Made by a program: the position numbers and the translations under genes. A stretch of DNA of 64,000 nt from the NCBI RefSeq assembly GCF_001662875.1, contig NZ_JPVZ01000001.1:744001-808000 (forward strand), given 5' to 3'. Below the pieces are notes generated by a model that was not told where the DNA came from, searched no databases, and worked only from the letters and a program-made list of their open reading frames with translations. The stretch's first letter is position 1, and every line of letters starts with the position of its first letter. Shown here in pieces: positions 62,201-64,000 of this stretch. Source of the stretch: Thalassospira tepidiphila MCCC 1A03514. Its GTDB lineage: Bacteria; Pseudomonadota; Alphaproteobacteria; Rhodospirillales; Thalassospiraceae.

Positions 62201-64000
62201 CCGAAAGAGTATCGTTGCCTTCCATGCCATTGAGCGTGTCATTGCCCGCACCGCCATCGACGGTGTCATCTCCGGCAAGGGCGTCGATATAATCATCCTC
62301 GCTGGTGCCCAGCAGGACATCGTCAAACTGAGTCGGGCCACCATCATTTTCGATACCGACAAACATGTCGGATGAAACATCATTCAGGCGGACACCGCGC
62401 AGCGTGACAGAGCCCTGATCGCCAAGATCAATGACCGTGTTGCCATTCACTTCGGACAGAAGCGGGGCCAGTTCCGACCAGGTACTGATATCGAGCGCAT
62501 CGAGCGAGATCTGATCGACGCTGGTATTGAAGTCAATGACGACCTTGTTACCGATCAGGCTGGTGACCTGAACAACGTCGGCCCCCGAACCGGTATGGAT
62601 GACGTCATCGCCGGCACCGCCATCGATGGTATCGTTGCCCTGATCGCCATAAAGCGTGTCGTTGCCCGCACCACCGTCAAGGTAGTCGTCGCCACGTTCG
62701 CCATGCAGCGTATCATTACCTTCGCCGCCGATCAGGGTATCGGCACCATCGCCAGTCCAGATGACATCGTTGCCGGCGCCGCCATCGACGGTGTCTTCGC
62801 TGATGTCGGCTTCGACATTGTCAAACGTGTCATTACCCGCACCCAGATCAACTTCGTTGTTCTGGCTGTTGCCATAGACATAGTCGTCATGGGCGGATGC
62901 GATGACCTTTTCGAAGTTGGCAAGGATATCACCAACCGCATCGCCGCCAAAGGCACGTCCGCCCTCACCCGGGTTATGGGTATGGGCGTCGGTGTCACCA
63001 AGGAAGATTTCAACGCCTTCGTCGGATCCTTCGTAACTGATGGTGTCGCGGCCTTCACCACCATCAAGATAGTCGCCACCTGCGCCACCTTCGATGGTGT
63101 CATCACCCGCACCACCGATCAGCGTGTTGGCGCCACTTGATCCGGTCAGAACATCGTCGCCATCTGATCCGATGACATTTTCGATGTTGCTGATCGCATC
63201 CGTTCCGGTCTCGGCCGAGGTCGCGCTACCAGCCGACAGATCCACTGTCGAACCGTTGGCAGCAGACATATCAAGCGTATCTTCGCCGGCGCCACCATCA
63301 AGGGTGTCGTCGCCAGAAGACGCCATCAGGGTATCGTTACCCGCACCGGCATCGACCACGTCGTTGCCCGCACCATCATCAATGACATCCGCACCATCGC
63401 CAGCGGCAATCGTGTTGTTGGCCGCGTCACCGGTAATGGTGTCTGCCGCGGCACTGCCGATCACATTTTCAAAGCCGGAAATGGTGTCATTGCCGGTTTC
63501 AGAACTGCTTGCCGTACCGGCCACAAGGTCAACCGTGGCGCCGCTGGTGGCATCACTGAGATCAAGGGTGTCGTTACCTTCGCCACCGGCAAGAGTGTCA
63601 TCACCTGCACCTGCCATGACGGTATCGTTGCCCGCACCACCATCAACGATATCCGCACCGGCACCGGCAGTGATCACGTCGCTGCCGTCACCGCCATTGA
63701 TGGTGTCATTGCCTTCGCCGCCATCAAGGATGTCGTCACCGGCACCACCTTCAAGCAGGTCATCGCCCGCACGACCCGACAGGATGTCGTTACCAAGGCC
63801 GCCGGTCAGGGTGTTGTTATCGTCCGAGCCGGAAAGCCTGTCGTTGCCATTCGAGCCAATCAGGTTTTCGATGCCCGAAAGCTTGTCGGTTTCGGTTGTG
63901 CCGACCTTGGCCGTGCCGGTCGCAAGATCGGCATTTACCGGGTTGCTTGCGTTGCTGTAATCAGCGGTATCAACGCCTTCGCCACCAATCAGGGTGTCGT
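59274..64000 (-). CDS. Giant RTX calcium-binding protein (5' truncated)
   Basis: The frame is open from the right edge, so at least 1574 C-terminal residues are visible and the N-terminus lies outside. It is built of many GGxGxDxxx nonapeptide repeats (for example GGAGNDTLYG, GGDGNDVIDG), which form calcium-binding beta-rolls. Between them sit repeated modules. One is IDFNTSVDQISL to FVGIENDGGP and occurs twice (about 62.3-62.6 and 61.3-61.6 kb), with a related end copy IITDFKPGEDIIDLSEW. Another, ALFLED to IEVIDAGNGDDIIDLTSD, occurs twice. A third, TASYANST to IEDLIGS-like, occurs several times. The C-terminus ends DLDADDFGFGN, typical of type I secreted proteins. Surface adhesin or exoprotein is likely; no catalytic domain is visible. 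No secretion genes are in the window. Confidence 0.93.
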   Translation of the reverse strand, partial: DTLIGGEGVDTADYSNASNPVNADLATGTAKVGTTETDKLSGIENLIGSNGNDRLSGSDDNNTLTGGLGNDILSGRAGDDLLEGGAGDDILDGGEGNDTINGGDGSDVITAGAGADIVDGGAGNDTVMAGAGDDTLAGGEGNDTLDLSDATSGATVDLVAGTASSSETGNDTISGFENVIGSAAADTITGDAANNTIAAGDGADVIDDGAGNDVVDAGAGNDTLMASSGDDTLDGGAGEDTLDMSAANGSTVDLSAGSATSAETGTDAISNIENVIGSDGDDVLTGSSGANTLIGGAGDDTIEGGAGGDYLDGGEGRDTISYEGSDEGVEIFLGDTDAHTHNPGEGGRAFGGDAVGDILANFEKVIASAHDDYVYGNSQNNEVDLGAGNDTFDNVEADISEDTVDGGAGNDVIWTGDGADTLIGGEGNDTLHGERGDDYLDGGAGNDTLYGDQGNDTIDGGAGDDVIHTGSGADVVQVTSLIGNKVVIDFNTSVDQISLDALDISTWSELAPLLSEVNGNTVIDLGDQGSVTLRGVRLNDVSSDMFVGIENDGGPTQFDDVLLGTSEDDYIDALAGDDTVDGGAGNDTLNGMEGNDTLSGGDGNDTITGGSGNDVISGGSGNDSLEGNEGDDVIEGNAGDDTLIGHAGNDVMDGGGGDDYIDGMEGDDTITGGDETDTIYGSAGNDSLDGEGGDDVLYGGDDNDSIAGGAGNDLLSGDAGNDTLDGGIGNDTLLGGDGDDTLLGGDGDDVLSGGNGNDLLDGGVGNDTLTGTDGTDTLLGGSGNDTLDGGAGDDTYTGGTGADEIIVSNNSGNKVVTDFSINEDKINLASLDIDDWGDLQEQMSQVGNDIVINLNGQGTLTLVGISMSQLKADMFVGVEQASGPTPYDDLLYGTSNNDTIAALAGDDTVYGLNGQDTISGMEGNDSLYGGDGDDTLSGDDGNDLIEGGSGQDSITGGTGDDTLDGGSGDDRVWGGDGADTITGGQGQDKLYGEAGNDTINGGTGDDSILGGDGNDVIDGGENNDRLYGGEGDDTIEGGNGDDKLYGDAGNDTLMGGAGHDSLVGGTGRDTASYANSTTAVAANLESGTASSSVGNDKLSSIEDLIGSNFNDYLFGDDGANLLSGLDGNDILGGDDGDDTIWGGNGNDSINGGRGSDLIDAGAGDDYIEYQKDASWTGSYAAKNVGDPGMDGTNEQINLSGYNRSEDIIDGGSGTDTLAMTSGNDALFLEDRLTDPGTSPRISNIEVIDAGNGDDIIDLTSDTLSYGDVTILGGTGDDIVWSNAGDDVIDGGTGNDTLWGGSGADTITGGAGQDVLNGGAGDDVLQYNADGVWDNNWYAVNNGSPGEDGHQNDSGWGHHHFHGNGWGHNEGGDTGTGETVNLGGYNQSNDVFTGGEGVDTLKMTSGNDALFLDDDVSDGDANVRISGIEVIEAGDGNDIIDLTSDTESYGDVTLDGGAGNDTLWGNAGDDLLLGGSGDDHLYGSAGDDTLTGGTGWDTFQIGKADGHDIITDFKPGEDIIDLSEWNYNNFNQVLNDMHLDTDGNVVIELGNDASVTLMGVNDPDDLDADDFGFGN

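Noticed and set aside
59388..62375. Several + strand frames with Ile/Val/Ala-rich translation opposite the RTX gene
   Set aside because: They mirror the repeat unit of the RTX gene in the other strand; the periodic translation is an artefact of the nonapeptide repeats.
59274..64000. Dense 27-bp-period repeats that could be mistaken for a CRISPR array or tandem satellite
   Set aside because: The period is nine codons, the frame is open throughout and the units encode GGxGxDxxx; no separated unique spacers of constant length exist.

Overview
The window looks like chromosome from a free-living alphaproteobacterium of the Rhodospirillales type, with Thalassospira as my best guess. This rests on moderate-to-high GC, the gene families present (BluB, DUF3572-like protein, Asparaginase_II-type asparaginase, PhhA with an AsnC-type regulator, cobalamin-dependent methylmalonyl-CoA mutase) and the small alphaproteobacterial-style proteins. 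It is mostly housekeeping and regulatory genes with some accessory genes. No prophage, insertion sequence, CRISPR array or integrase was seen.

Layout. 1-3.5 kb: the end of a Crp/Fnr regulator, then four minus-strand genes (a secreted HExxH protein, a DksA/TraR zinc finger and two unknowns). 3.9-9.1 kb: a peptide-type periplasmic binding protein directly followed by a membrane hybrid histidine kinase, then two very small proteins that share a C-terminal tail. 9.2-15.3 kb: glutamate synthase in the order gltD-gltB on the minus strand, with a perfect 23-bp palindrome in the divergent gap to uppP. 15.5-20.9 kb: UppP, a GNAT acetyltransferase, two small conserved proteins, a P2-type cation ATPase, a possible microprotein and tRNA-Leu(TAA). 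21-25.4 kb: an outer-membrane barrel, BluB, small membrane proteins, a CinA-like MoaB/MogA-fold protein and a MutT-type Nudix hydrolase. 25.4-29.4 kb: two tandem TPR/O-GlcNAc-transferase-like proteins. 29.6-38.5 kb: a lipoprotein esterase, SecA, two uncharacterised co-directional proteins (the second with calcium-binding loops), a parvulin-type PPIase and ArgJ.

38.5-41.3 kb: two tandem pentapeptide-repeat proteins. 41.6-46.8 kb: a compact signalling operon of two REC-HDOD proteins, a REC protein with a decayed HD-GYP domain and a PAS histidine kinase. 46.8-50.3 kb: YnfA-type membrane protein, asparaginase, an Lrp/AsnC regulator divergent from phenylalanine hydroxylase, and a lone receiver protein. 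50.5-56.2 kb: a cobalamin riboswitch leading into mutA-mutB-meaB, the methylmalonyl-CoA mutase operon. 56.3-58 kb: a visibly AT-rich protein-kinase gene and two tandem tiny coiled-coil paralogues. 58.2-64 kb: a DusC-type tRNA dihydrouridine synthase and the 3' part of a giant RTX calcium-binding protein running off the right edge.

Themes. Vitamin B12 connects bluB (lower ligand synthesis), the riboswitch and the B12-dependent mutase with its chaperone. Amino-acid nitrogen and carbon use connects glutamate synthase, asparaginase, phenylalanine hydroxylase and propionyl-CoA disposal. Several pairs of tandem paralogues occur (OGT-like, pentapeptide, REC-HDOD, tiny coiled-coils, RGT-tail proteins), suggesting local duplication. 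The most unusual pieces are the AT-rich kinase with an unrecognised C-terminal region, the decayed HD-GYP signalling operon, the riboswitch placed before a B12-using enzyme, and the pairs of very small proteins.
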